From assembly GCA_017547165.1 (NCBI GenBank), contig JAFYQK010000025.1, forward strand, positions 310,001 to 374,000: 64,000 bases of DNA, read 5' to 3'. A program made the translations under genes and the position numbers. Shown one piece after another: positions 16,878-24,728 of this stretch. Within the stretch, counting starts at the first letter, position 1; each line of letters begins with the position of its first letter. The notes under the pieces were generated by a model that had not been told where the DNA came from, did not search any database, and saw nothing but the letters and a program-made list of their open reading frames with translations. Source of the DNA: Bacteroidaceae bacterium (GTDB lineage: Bacteria; Bacteroidota; Bacteroidia; Bacteroidales; Bacteroidaceae).

Positions 16878-16905
16878 AGTATCTATCAGTTTAACCTTTG
16901 CCTTA

Positions 16906-16937
16906 CAAATATACAACACAAAATGCCTTTTTCCAAA
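16906..16937 (-). promoter_or_regulatory. Promoter of the DUF6078 gene
   Basis: On the minus strand TTTG (16937-16934), 20 bases, then TATATTTG (16913-16906): a full Bacteroidetes promoter. It fixes the start codon downstream, at 16877 or 16874. Confidence 0.68.
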
Positions 16938-17029
16938 TTTAGCAATGTTATTGCTTATAGTTATGAATGAACAAATATAATATCTATATACATGTTATTT
17001 CCTTCACCCACATTCCATACAAATAAAAA

Positions 17030-17072
17030 ACATTCCGCAGCCACCTCGCTTGATTGGGGTGCTGCGGAATGT
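17030..17072. terminator. Strong hairpin, likely terminator
   Basis: ACATTCCGCAGC (17030-17041) and GCTGCGGAATGT (17061-17072) form a perfect 12-bp stem. It lies downstream of the broken gene at 17212-17569, which is read leftward, and is flanked by A-rich and T-rich tracts. Confidence 0.75.
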
Positions 17073-17211
17073 GTGTTTAATATGGATCTTGGTATATTAC
17101 CGCAAATGTGACCTTGGTTATTCTTTTGTGGGTACTATCTTAATAAAATCGCTTCCCAAAAAGAGCTTGTTTTGTGACTTTCAATAGAACCTTTCTAAAA
17201 AGTAAAAAGCA

Positions 17212-17569
17212 TTATTGGATAAATTCTACCTGATCTACAACAAGTTTTTGCTTACCATATGTGTAATATCCAAATCCAGTATATTTAAGTGGCATATAGC
17301 GCACTTTCATAATGGGTAAATCGTCTACCAAAAACTCAATGGTAGATCCATCATATTCCATAAGCCATTCTTGTTGCATCTTCTTAGTTTTGGGCCATTT
17401 AACACTTTGTGTTATTTGACCAGCTAGATGATTGTCAACGTAACGTAGGAATCTGACGTCTGTTTCGTTAAAGACAAAAGCATAAAATGTACCATCATCC
17501 TTGTATCTCTATTCCAATAGTCTTCACTCCCGTAGAGCATGGCGACATGCTGCTTGTTAATGGGGGCAT
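17212..17569 (-). pseudogene. Frameshifted remnant of an unknown gene
   Basis: On the minus strand the last ~95 codons before a TAA at 17212-17214 read as sensible protein: DDGTFYAFVFNETDVRFLR... then EWLMEYDGSTIEFLVDD and GYYTYGKQKLVVDQVEFIQ. Upstream of ~17500-17505 that frame fails and the +1 frame continues plausibly (SCPSTGV-type run ending GVKTIGIEIQ), so a one-base frameshift splits the gene; from the ATG at 17569 only ~23 codons remain before the break. The remnant follows the Sel1/TPR gene by ~35 bases. I do not recognise the family. Confidence 0.55.
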
Positions 17570-17604
17570 TACGAACGATTTCTCTTTAAACAGAGGAACT
17601 TGCG

Positions 17605-18738
17605 TTACTTTGCATGACTTTTATAAACCTCGGCTTTCTTTTTAGCATTAGGCCATCCTGCTTGAGCTGACTTTTCAAACCACTCGTATGCCAATGTCTT
17701 ATTGGCTTTTTCCTTGATTAGGCTCAATATATTTGGATTCTCTCCAGAATATATATAGCCAACGACATACTGTGATACAGGGTGTCCCAACTCGGCTGCT
17801 TTCTTATAACATTCCCAATACTTTTTAGCACGATCCCACTGCATGAATTTACCAAAGGTGCTGATTTCTATAATTCGGCCTAACATATACACTCCATGTG
17901 GATAATCCTGAGATGCAGCCTTCTGGGCCATAAGTTCTGCCTCCTCAATAGTACCCTTGACTCCAAACATTAGACTATACGTATAATTCTGCATGTATTC
18001 AGCAAGAGCCGTTTGTGCTGGAGCATGTCCTAAATCAGCAGCTTTTTTGAGGTTGGAGGCTATGGTTTCTATTTTTGTTTCTAATACTATGCTCTTCATT
18101 GCCTCATCATATAGAGAATTGGCTTCTTCTGCCTCTGGTGTATCTTGATGGGTTAAATTATAAGCCATAGAATATGTATCCGCAAAAACGTCTTTACCAT
18201 CGCGCATTGCTATCAAGTAAAACTCGTATGCCTTATCCTCATCCTTCTCCACTCCAAGTCCATAACGATAAATACTTGCCATTGCTATAGCAGCCAGTGA
18301 TGGGTTGGATTCAGCATATATAGAGAACAACTCCAACGCTTTAGCGAAATCTTGCTTAACATGGTGCCCCTTCATGTGCATTAATCCAAGATTATAACAG
18401 CATAACGCACGTTCTGCGCCAAGTGACTCTGGCGTCAATTCCAAAGCTTTTGTGTAGCACTCATAGCCTTTGTCAAACTTTCTTGCGTCTTTTATATTGG
18501 TATGATAATATGCTTCACCCAAGCAACGCCACATATAATGCGCCTGAGAAGGGTCTTCTGTTAATGATTTCTGAAACACTTGCTGCATCTTTTCTTCATT
18601 TTTCGCTTCAGGTTTATCCTTGTACTTTTGCACCGCTTTGGCTACTTTGACTGTAGCTTTCGAGAAACCTTCGTTTTGGGCCATCACCCAACACATAGCA
18701 AATAGCAGCATTGCTGCACTAACTAAAAATCTTTTCAT
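17605..18738 (-). CDS. Exported Sel1/TPR-repeat protein
   Basis: Protein of 377 residues with a signal peptide ending near MAQN (~22). The rest is a chain of alpha-helical repeats: TPR-like in the first half (GEAYYHTNIKDARKFDKGYE, GAERALCCYNLGLMHMKG) and Sel1-like in the second (AADLGHAPAQTALAEYM, AAELGHPVSQYVVGYIY, SAQAGWPNAKKKAEVY). Such solenoids hold partner proteins together; the partner is unknown. It is last in a leftward run after the two unknown exported genes at 18799-20498, 60 bases away. A damaged copy of this gene lies on the other strand at 61572-62036. Confidence 0.82.
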   Translation of the reverse strand: MKRFLVSAAMLLFAMCWVMAQNEGFSKATVKVAKAVQKYKDKPEAKNEEKMQQVFQKSLTEDPSQAHYMWRCLGEAYYHTNIKDARKFDKGYECYTKALELTPESLGAERALCCYNLGLMHMKGHHVKQDFAKALELFSIYAESNPSLAAIAMASIYRYGLGVEKDEDKAYEFYLIAMRDGKDVFADTYSMAYNLTHQDTPEAEEANSLYDEAMKSIVLETKIETIASNLKKAADLGHAPAQTALAEYMQNYTYSLMFGVKGTIEEAELMAQKAASQDYPHGVYMLGRIIEISTFGKFMQWDRAKKYWECYKKAAELGHPVSQYVVGYIYSGENPNILSLIKEKANKTLAYEWFEKSAQAGWPNAKKKAEVYKSHAK

Positions 18739-18798
18739 AACGTGTATTATCTATAAATTGATACTTTTAATATAGCGTACAGTAGTCCATAGTTGTGT

Positions 18799-20037
18799 TT
18801 AGTTGCTTATCTCTCTGATTATCATTCCCACCATGAAATCCTTGCCATTTACTTTTCTAAACGTAGTTCCCTTGAGCTCGCTATTCTCCGCTTGTTCATC
18901 ATTGGCCATATAACGGTTGTCCCATATCATATTCTCTACTGGCTTGATTATTCCAACCCTTTTGTATTCTTGTTTTCCATTTTCGTCTTCGATCACCTCT
19001 AAAACCTCATATATTGTTGTGGGAGTGACACCTTCTTTTTTGCCTATGTAAGCTACTATTGGTGATACAGAAACCAACGAGCTCTTGACTCTGAAAACCT
19101 CAAAACTATGTTGCAATTTTGCAATGTTCTCGTCTATTGCCCTCTGCAATGCTTTTCTAAGCATGCTTTCACGGTCATTTTTATTGATTCCCATAAAACT
19201 TGTGCGAGAACCGTCACTCTCAACCTTTCCTATATATTTCAGCTTATATTGTGAGCGAGCTTCTTCAAAGGTCTGACGTTTTACCTCATCTTCACAACTT
19301 GCATATTGCTGGGCGTAAAAGATATCTGCTATAGAGTCACTCCACACCAATTGATATAAAAAGGAGTTTATTTTAACAGCAAACCCATCAAGCGACGATG
19401 CTATTCTGCCTGCCCCTTCGCCCAATTGGGTATAGCCAGAATTGTTTTGGGCTATTGATGCTGCTACGCCAGCACTTTGGACTATAGCAGAAATTAAGTT
19501 GCCCGTTTTGTTCTTGTCTATGTACCTGACATCATTTACTACTACGAACGTATTGTTGATCAAATCTGCTCCGGCATCTTCCAACATTGCCATGCCACGA
19601 ATAGATAACAAAGCCATTTGTCTATCAAACTCGTCAGCATTATACAATCCGCGACTCTTTATCAAATCCATATTACATGTTCCGGTAGACGAATCTCTAT
19701 TAAACCACTTTCCCACCAGTCGGCTGGCAATCTTGTTTCTTTCCAGGAAAGCTGTTATACTATCATTTTCTGTGTTTCGCCCAGATTTGCTTAGTTTCCC
19801 AACGGTTTCTACTACCTTAACCGACAAATTGTGGTCGTTATAGTGTTCTGATACCGGCAATTTCAAATATACAGATTTTATTGCACTCGAATACTCTTGG
19901 TCCGAATGGCAAATCATTATTTGACACAGAGAACTTCTTCTATATAAAGGTTCTGATGCATCTTTCTGTGCTTTGCTTGAAACTGGGTGTGTCATACAAA
20001 GCACCATTGCGAGGTATAGTATTCTCAATAGTCCCAT
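18799..20037 (-). CDS. Exported protein of unknown function (412 aa)
   Basis: The signal peptide spans ~1-24 (cut near SKAQ). The middle has a run INNTFVVVNDVRYIDK followed by an Ala/Gly-rich hydrophobic stretch (~180-225) and a segment with YQLVWSD..IADIFYAQQY; I recall similar proteins in other Bacteroidales but no named family. The C-terminal third is Lys/Glu-rich, with a VIEDENGKQEYKRVGIIKP segment like a small beta-domain. No catalytic motif is visible. Its first 13 bases overlap the end of the gene at 20025-20498, so the two are co-translated and probably act together in the periplasm. Confidence 0.7.
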   Translation of the reverse strand: MGLLRILYLAMVLCMTHPVSSKAQKDASEPLYRRSSLCQIMICHSDQEYSSAIKSVYLKLPVSEHYNDHNLSVKVVETVGKLSKSGRNTENDSITAFLERNKIASRLVGKWFNRDSSTGTCNMDLIKSRGLYNADEFDRQMALLSIRGMAMLEDAGADLINNTFVVVNDVRYIDKNKTGNLISAIVQSAGVAASIAQNNSGYTQLGEGAGRIASSLDGFAVKINSFLYQLVWSDSIADIFYAQQYASCEDEVKRQTFEEARSQYKLKYIGKVESDGSRTSFMGINKNDRESMLRKALQRAIDENIAKLQHSFEVFRVKSSLVSVSPIVAYIGKKEGVTPTTIYEVLEVIEDENGKQEYKRVGIIKPVENMIWDNRYMANDEQAENSELKGTTFRKVNGKDFMVGMIIREISN

Positions 20038-20498
20038 TCTCTTTCAGGAATGATTGAATTGAACAAATGTACCTTTTTCTCCTGTTGGGTACCAAGCATA
20101 AAAACCATGATCTGACCACGAGTCAGAGGTTTGTGCCCAAGTTTTATTACGTATTCTGCAACTTTTTCGTGCATGCACGAGTCAAAGGGATAATCAAAAT
20201 AGACTAAACTGTCTTGCCCCATGAGCACGCCATTGTTAGTAGTTGCCTGCTGTTTCACGTTTGTGCTCACTACACCTATGCTTTGCAGATTGCGTTTTCT
20301 TAATTCCTTTTTATATATGTCCTTAGTTTTAACCCATGCATATCCGTTTTTAAACTGGGACACAACCTCAATATCTTTTATGCCGAGTCTTCGGGGTTGA
20401 ACATCAGTTTCCTGAGGAAAAACAGAAGATGAGAAGGCAAACAAAAGGATAAAGGCACTTAATATACAAAAGATTGACTTACTGCTTTTTGCAACCAT
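20025..20498 (-). CDS. Small exported protein of unknown function (157 aa)
   Basis: It has a signal peptide (~1-29, hydrophobic core FCILSAFILLFAF, cut near VFPQ). The mature part is ~128 residues, mixed charge, with YVIKLGHKPLTRGQIMVFMLG near the end. I do not recognise it. It is first in a leftward three-gene unit with the 412-residue protein (overlap 13 bases) and the Sel1/TPR protein. A -7 box lies ~38 bases upstream. Confidence 0.66.
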   Translation of the reverse strand: MVAKSSKSIFCILSAFILLFAFSSSVFPQETDVQPRRLGIKDIEVVSQFKNGYAWVKTKDIYKKELRKRNLQSIGVVSTNVKQQATTNNGVLMGQDSLVYFDYPFDSCMHEKVAEYVIKLGHKPLTRGQIMVFMLGTQQEKKVHLFNSIIPEREWDY

Positions 20499-20535
20499 TA
20501 GTTTCTTTTCCTGATTTTATCTATTTTTACTTGAG

Positions 20536-20543
20536 CAAATATA
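20536..20543 (-). promoter_or_regulatory. -7 box of the exported-protein operon
   Basis: TATATTTG on the minus strand, ~38 bases before the start of the 157-residue gene. The surrounding DNA is very AT-rich, so the match alone is modest evidence. Confidence 0.45.
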
Positions 20544-20641
20544 TAATAATACATCTGTTTTTACATCAATCCATTAATATTTTCGCTAAAATAATGTCTT
20601 AAGTAATATTTTTGTATGCATTTTTGTGTTATTTTAACAGT

Positions 20642-20676
20642 TTTGGAGCTATAGTTATATGGTTTTTATATATTTG
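20642..20676 (+). promoter_or_regulatory. Promoter of the lipoprotein-DUF1573 pair
   Basis: TTTG (20642-20645), 23 bases, then TATATTTG (20669-20676). Spacing is slightly long. It predicts a leader of ~90 bases before the lipoprotein start at 20773. Confidence 0.45.
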
Positions 20677-20772
20677 TATCAGGGAAAACGCATTATGTAT
20701 GGGTATGCGTGTGTTGCTCTTGTGAAAATTTATAAAATCATCATTGTATATTAACTTATAAAAACAAGCATT

Positions 20773-22275
20773 ATGAAAAAGACTTACTTTTTTATTTTTA
20801 CGGTTTTCAGTGTATTGCTTGCAACATTGACAGGCTGCCAGGAAGATCAAGAAGATGCAAGCTTGGGTAATTTTGACAAAACAGAGGCTCTTGCCAATTT
20901 GAATCCTAACGAACCTATTATATTAAGTTTATCAAACGAAAAGGGAGAATCTGTCGTATTTATGGGTAGCAAGGATGACACAGGACATCCCGAGGCTGTA
21001 GAACAAATGATAATAACAATGCCTTCCGAAGAAGCTTCCACAGAAATTTCCTTTGAAAACGACCGGATAAAGGAGGTCATAGCTGCTAACGGAGTAAAGT
21101 TTCAGTTTGAATGGATCTCTGCCACCAAAGCTGCTCTAACATTAGTTGACCCCAACACCAATGAGCAACTTAATACAATCATAGACTTGGCGAATCCCGA
21201 TATGCAAAATACACAACCATATACCAGAAGTGTGTCTGGCGACCCACGTAAAGGGGATTGTCAATTTGTGCTCAAGGCTATCGAAACAGACGAAGCAGTT
21301 ACGGAACCTGCTACAATAACTCGCGCATCAGACGGAATTATCGGCAATGTATATTTAGAGCAATGCGGAACACCCGGAAGTGGGGAATGCTGGGTAAATG
21401 TCTATGACCATTCCACTCTTGCTGGTTCACATGGTCAAGGGAAATTCAGAGGAAAATTTAAATGTAAAAAAGTAGGAGAGGGACACTATCAGTATAAGCT
21501 GCCAATAAATTACCATGAGCACCACGATTTGGCTGACTATTGTGATGAAATAAATGATGTTGTTGATAAAATTTGCACTGTAAATGAATTTACTTATCCG
21601 GGCACAAAACAATATTTGTGTCTTATGATCTCAGGAGCCATTGCAAGCGGTGTGGTTTCAGCCCCAGTGGCAGCAATTTTCAATACAGCATGTTTATCCA
21701 TTTCAACGGCACTGGATACAGCTTGTAAAATAGCTAACGGCGGTGTGGACAATCCTATAGGCGCACCAAATGTTGGCAATGGTTTGTGTCAAGCTCTTCG
21801 CCAAATGGGCTATACTTGGGATACTCCACTATATATCGTACCTGTGTTATCAGCTATGCCAAGTAACATTTACGGTCCAAGCCAAGTATGGGAGGCTAAT
21901 AGCGAACTCAAAGATATGCAAATCATAATAAATCACAAACCAACTATTAGGTCACTTAATTTAAATCCACCTGCTCCCGATGCAGGAGAACCATATACTG
22001 CTATCGCGGATTTATACTGTATGGCTCCTGGCACTCAGGTAATCATGTCTGTCAAAGGAACAGATGGTTATAGTGATCAAAAGGGCATTGTAATTGAAGA
22101 GAATACCGGAGTTAATTATCAGGCTACATTATACGTGCGAGGCGCCAAACCTAAGGTAAAGGATATTTGCACAATTCAAATAATAACACCAAAAGGTGAA
22201 ACTATCTCCAAAAAGGCATCATTGGTATTCAATAATTATTCCAATGACCATGAACAAGGTCGCGATTCTATTTAG
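20773..22275 (+). CDS. Lipoprotein of unknown function (500 aa)
   Basis: The lipobox (LLATLTGC, Cys22) predicts a lipid anchor, and the acidic residues right after the Cys (QEDQED) resemble the surface-export signal known for Bacteroidetes lipoproteins. Residues ~25-150 look like a beta-rich domain. Residues ~190-340 are Cys-rich (about ten Cys), and in them lies a small-residue hydrophobic stretch (~275-315, MISGAIASGVVSAPVAA) long enough for a membrane span. The C-terminal ~100 residues resemble an Ig-like fold. No family recognised. The DUF1573 gene overlaps its 3' end. Base composition is AT-rich compared with the phosphate region. Confidence 0.7.
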   Translation: MKKTYFFIFTVFSVLLATLTGCQEDQEDASLGNFDKTEALANLNPNEPIILSLSNEKGESVVFMGSKDDTGHPEAVEQMIITMPSEEASTEISFENDRIKEVIAANGVKFQFEWISATKAALTLVDPNTNEQLNTIIDLANPDMQNTQPYTRSVSGDPRKGDCQFVLKAIETDEAVTEPATITRASDGIIGNVYLEQCGTPGSGECWVNVYDHSTLAGSHGQGKFRGKFKCKKVGEGHYQYKLPINYHEHHDLADYCDEINDVVDKICTVNEFTYPGTKQYLCLMISGAIASGVVSAPVAAIFNTACLSISTALDTACKIANGGVDNPIGAPNVGNGLCQALRQMGYTWDTPLYIVPVLSAMPSNIYGPSQVWEANSELKDMQIIINHKPTIRSLNLNPPAPDAGEPYTAIADLYCMAPGTQVIMSVKGTDGYSDQKGIVIEENTGVNYQATLYVRGAKPKVKDICTIQIITPKGETISKKASLVFNNYSNDHEQGRDSI

Positions 22276-23314
22276 CATTCTTCTTGGATTGACGGCATGC
22301 AATGGTATTTCCGGCGATGGCCGTCAATCCAAAAAGATATGTATAAATGCGTCACAATATGAATTGGATTTTGGCGTAGTACCGGATACCGTATCATCAC
22401 TCCGGGAGCAGCTAGCCATCTACAACGAAAGTTCCGATACAGTAAAGATCACGCATATAGATAAAAGTTGCGGATGCACCAAGTTAGAATTAAGCAATAC
22501 AGAAATACTCCCAAATGACTCCGTACTGTTTAGTATCAATGTAGATTTAGGTACTAACTACAGTTTTTTTGAAAGGGAAGTATCTCTATATACCAGCCAA
22601 AGGGAAGAACCTCTGACCATCTACGTCAGAGCATCACGTCTTTACCCTGCACAAGTTGCCGCAAGAGAGTTTCCTTTTATAGTATCCGAAAATTTAAGAT
22701 TAAACACACCTTATTTAATAATAGGGTATGCAAACCTGGGCGAAGTGAAAACGGCTCATATCAACATATTGAACCAATCGAACAAGGACATCACCTACGA
22801 TGTACGCATACCCGACAAGCCCTCATACGTAAGTCTCTATCAAGATGACATCATTAAAGCAGGCGAAGTTGGAAGAATTACTTTCCTTATCGACCTTTCA
22901 CAAATAGACAACATATGGGGACTGCAAAGATATAATATCATCGTGCAGGATCGCAATAGTGGAGAGGAAGCAACAATCCCAGTTGAAGTCATTTTTGCCG
23001 AAAAGACAAACCGATTAGACAAAGATGCGCCTAGAATAATGGTACCGGTAACTCACTACACCATCAATTCCTCAACACAAGAAAAGGTTGAGTTCATACT
23101 AAGGAATATTGGTAAGAAGGTCCTGTACATTAGGGATATACAGAAAGAAGGAACTGAAACCATTGTTCTTGAAACGAACGAGGTAAAATCAGGTACAGAA
23201 ACAAAACTGACGGTTCGTATAAAACCCAAGCAGACCAATCCAATAGAAATAGGTATTACCACCAATGACCCTACCGAACCCTACAAAATACTTCGCATTG
23301 ATTGTAACCCTTAA
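22244..23314 (+). CDS. DUF1573-domain lipoprotein
   Basis: I take the start at ATG 22244 (MTMNKVAIL; ATG 22250 is equally good) because it puts the lipobox (LLGLTAC) at the right distance; 356 residues. Residues ~35-130 carry the DUF1573 pattern: LDFGVVPDT, HIDKSCGCTKLE and LPNDS. This is an Ig-like domain common in Bacteroidetes envelope proteins. A second and third Ig-like unit follow. The Cys pair in CGC is typical of the family. Its start lies within the last ~30 bases of the upstream lipoprotein gene, so the two are coupled and probably work at the same surface. Confidence 0.78.
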   Translation: MTMNKVAILFSILLGLTACNGISGDGRQSKKICINASQYELDFGVVPDTVSSLREQLAIYNESSDTVKITHIDKSCGCTKLELSNTEILPNDSVLFSINVDLGTNYSFFEREVSLYTSQREEPLTIYVRASRLYPAQVAAREFPFIVSENLRLNTPYLIIGYANLGEVKTAHINILNQSNKDITYDVRIPDKPSYVSLYQDDIIKAGEVGRITFLIDLSQIDNIWGLQRYNIIVQDRNSGEEATIPVEVIFAEKTNRLDKDAPRIMVPVTHYTINSSTQEKVEFILRNIGKKVLYIRDIQKEGTETIVLETNEVKSGTETKLTVRIKPKQTNPIEIGITTNDPTEPYKILRIDCNP

Positions 23315-23330
23315 CTTTTGACCCTCTCCC

Positions 23331-23365
23331 CTGCTATTGGTACGACTCTCTCGTACCAATAGCAG
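23331..23365 (+). terminator. Strong terminator after the DUF1573 gene
   Basis: CTGCTATTGGTACGA (23331-23345) and TCGTACCAATAGCAG (23351-23365) form a perfect 15-bp stem with a 5-base loop (CTCTC), followed by a T-rich run. Confidence 0.85.
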
Positions 23366-23465
23366 AGTTGTTTCTCTTCCTCTTCTTTGCTTTTCTGCGT
23401 CCAGATTTGGCCAAAGTTCTCCTTTAGGTACAGCGCAGACGTTCGCCTGCAAACTTCTCTATACT

Positions 23466-23632
23466 TAACCCCAAATCAGTCATTAGACAGTTATGCGCTA
23501 ATGAAACCTTCTTTTGTTATCTGCTTCGTCACTTCTCGGTTACAATTGAACCCCATTGTGCCCTAAAAGCGGCAAAGCATCTGCTGAAAAATAAAAGCTA
23601 TTATAATCATAACGCTAATGCCCGATTTGGGT
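23466..23632. repeat. Imperfect ~21-bp inverted repeats bounding a gene-free block
   Basis: TTAACCCCAAATCAGTCATTAG near 23466-23487 is matched in inverse orientation by CTAATGCCCGATTTGGGTTAA at ~23612-23632 (about 18 of 21 positions pair). The ~125 bases between carry no convincing gene. This fills the ~320-base gap before the sugar kinase and may be a small non-autonomous repeat or an end-of-transcript structure. Confidence 0.5.
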
Positions 23633-24600
23633 TAAACGCAAAATTCACTTGCTCGCAGATTTCCGTTTATATAATTATGCTGGCTTCGGCACACTTGTGA
23701 GGAGTAGAAGATGCCATTGCTGATGAGTTCCTCCCATTGAGAATAGGATAGGCGACGTACCTGGTCCTTGCGGATACTCCTATGGTACATAGCGCATAGG
23801 AAACCGGCATTGAAACTGTCGCCGGCACCAACGGTGCTGACTATTTCTTCGGCAGGAATCTGCGGAACAATGAAGTCGTGTGCCTCCTTTGGAGTATATA
23901 TAAATATATGTCCGGCACCTGCTGTGCAGATGAATATGGGACAGAAGGGAGATATATGCTTGCGGTATATCTCTTCGGGGTTGCGTGTGCCGAATAGGAT
24001 GTCAAAGTCATCGGCACTGCCTCTGACAATGGAACTGAGGCGGCAGTTCTCCTGTATCACGGGTAACAATGACTGTTTCTGGTGACTGTGTGAGCGTCTG
24101 AAGTTGATGTCGTAGTATATCACCGTGCCGGCATCGTGGGCGTTTTCGAGAATGTCCTTCACCTGTGGGCGCAGACCTGGGCAGATAGAGTAGTAGGAGC
24201 CGAACAGGAAGTAGTCCTTCTCTGTAAACTCAGGCATACTGTAATCCGTGGCAGCAAGAGGTTCCTCCTTATAGAAAGTATAGTCGGCATCGCCATTGCT
24301 GTCCAGATATGCCAGGGACAGTGCCGCACGTTCGTTGTTGCGAATCTGGAAGTACTCGGTGGATATGCCATTGCGGTTCATGAAGTCTACAATCTGATGC
24401 CCCACCCTGTTGTTGCCAGTATATCCCATGAACTTGCACGGCACACCGCTTCTGCCAACTGATACCATGCTGTTGAATGTACTGCCACCAGGCACTGCGG
24501 CAAAGGGGACGTATTCGCTTGTCACTGCGTTGTCAACCTTTATCTCTTTGAATAGGATGTCCATGACAGTCTCACCCAATCCTATAATTCTTGAACTCAT
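23632..24600 (-). CDS. PfkB-family sugar kinase, fructokinase-like
   Basis: Cytoplasmic kinase of 322 residues. The N-terminal PfkB signature reads AVPGGSTFNSMVSVGRSG (~34-51), and the C-terminal signature STVGAGDSFNAGF (~255-268) holds the catalytic base Asp in GAGDSF. It phosphorylates a sugar with ATP; fructose is the usual substrate of close Bacteroides relatives, but ribose-like sugars cannot be excluded. It follows the beta-galactosidase gene in the same direction, with a hairpin in between, so it is only partly co-transcribed with it. Confidence 0.87.
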   Translation of the reverse strand: MSSRIIGLGETVMDILFKEIKVDNAVTSEYVPFAAVPGGSTFNSMVSVGRSGVPCKFMGYTGNNRVGHQIVDFMNRNGISTEYFQIRNNERAALSLAYLDSNGDADYTFYKEEPLAATDYSMPEFTEKDYFLFGSYYSICPGLRPQVKDILENAHDAGTVIYYDINFRRSHSHQKQSLLPVIQENCRLSSIVRGSADDFDILFGTRNPEEIYRKHISPFCPIFICTAGAGHIFIYTPKEAHDFIVPQIPAEEIVSTVGAGDSFNAGFLCAMYHRSIRKDQVRRLSYSQWEELISNGIFYSSQVCRSQHNYINGNLRASEFCV

Positions 24601-24647
24601 TATTTATTTGTTTTATATGGTGAGTTTGCCGTTGATAAGATATTGCT

Positions 24648-24688
24648 AAAACCCCTTCCATTGCCTTGGCAGGAAATGAAAGGGGTTT
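24648..24688 (-). terminator. Hairpin after the beta-galactosidase gene
   Basis: AAACCCCTT (24648-24656) pairs with AAGGGGTTT (24680-24688), with an extra inner stem (TTGCC/GGCAA-like). It stands between the GH2 stop and the sugar-kinase start. Confidence 0.72.
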
Positions 24689-24728
24689 GTATAGTTGCTA
24701 AGTGTTATTCTTAACCGTTAGAAGTTTA

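Noticed and set aside
16919-16919. Upstream start for the DUF6078 gene
   Set aside because: It lies before the promoter -7 box at 16906-16913, so it would not be transcribed.
23189-23452. Minus-strand frame across the DUF1573 gene end
   Set aside because: It overlaps the terminator hairpin and has no coding character.
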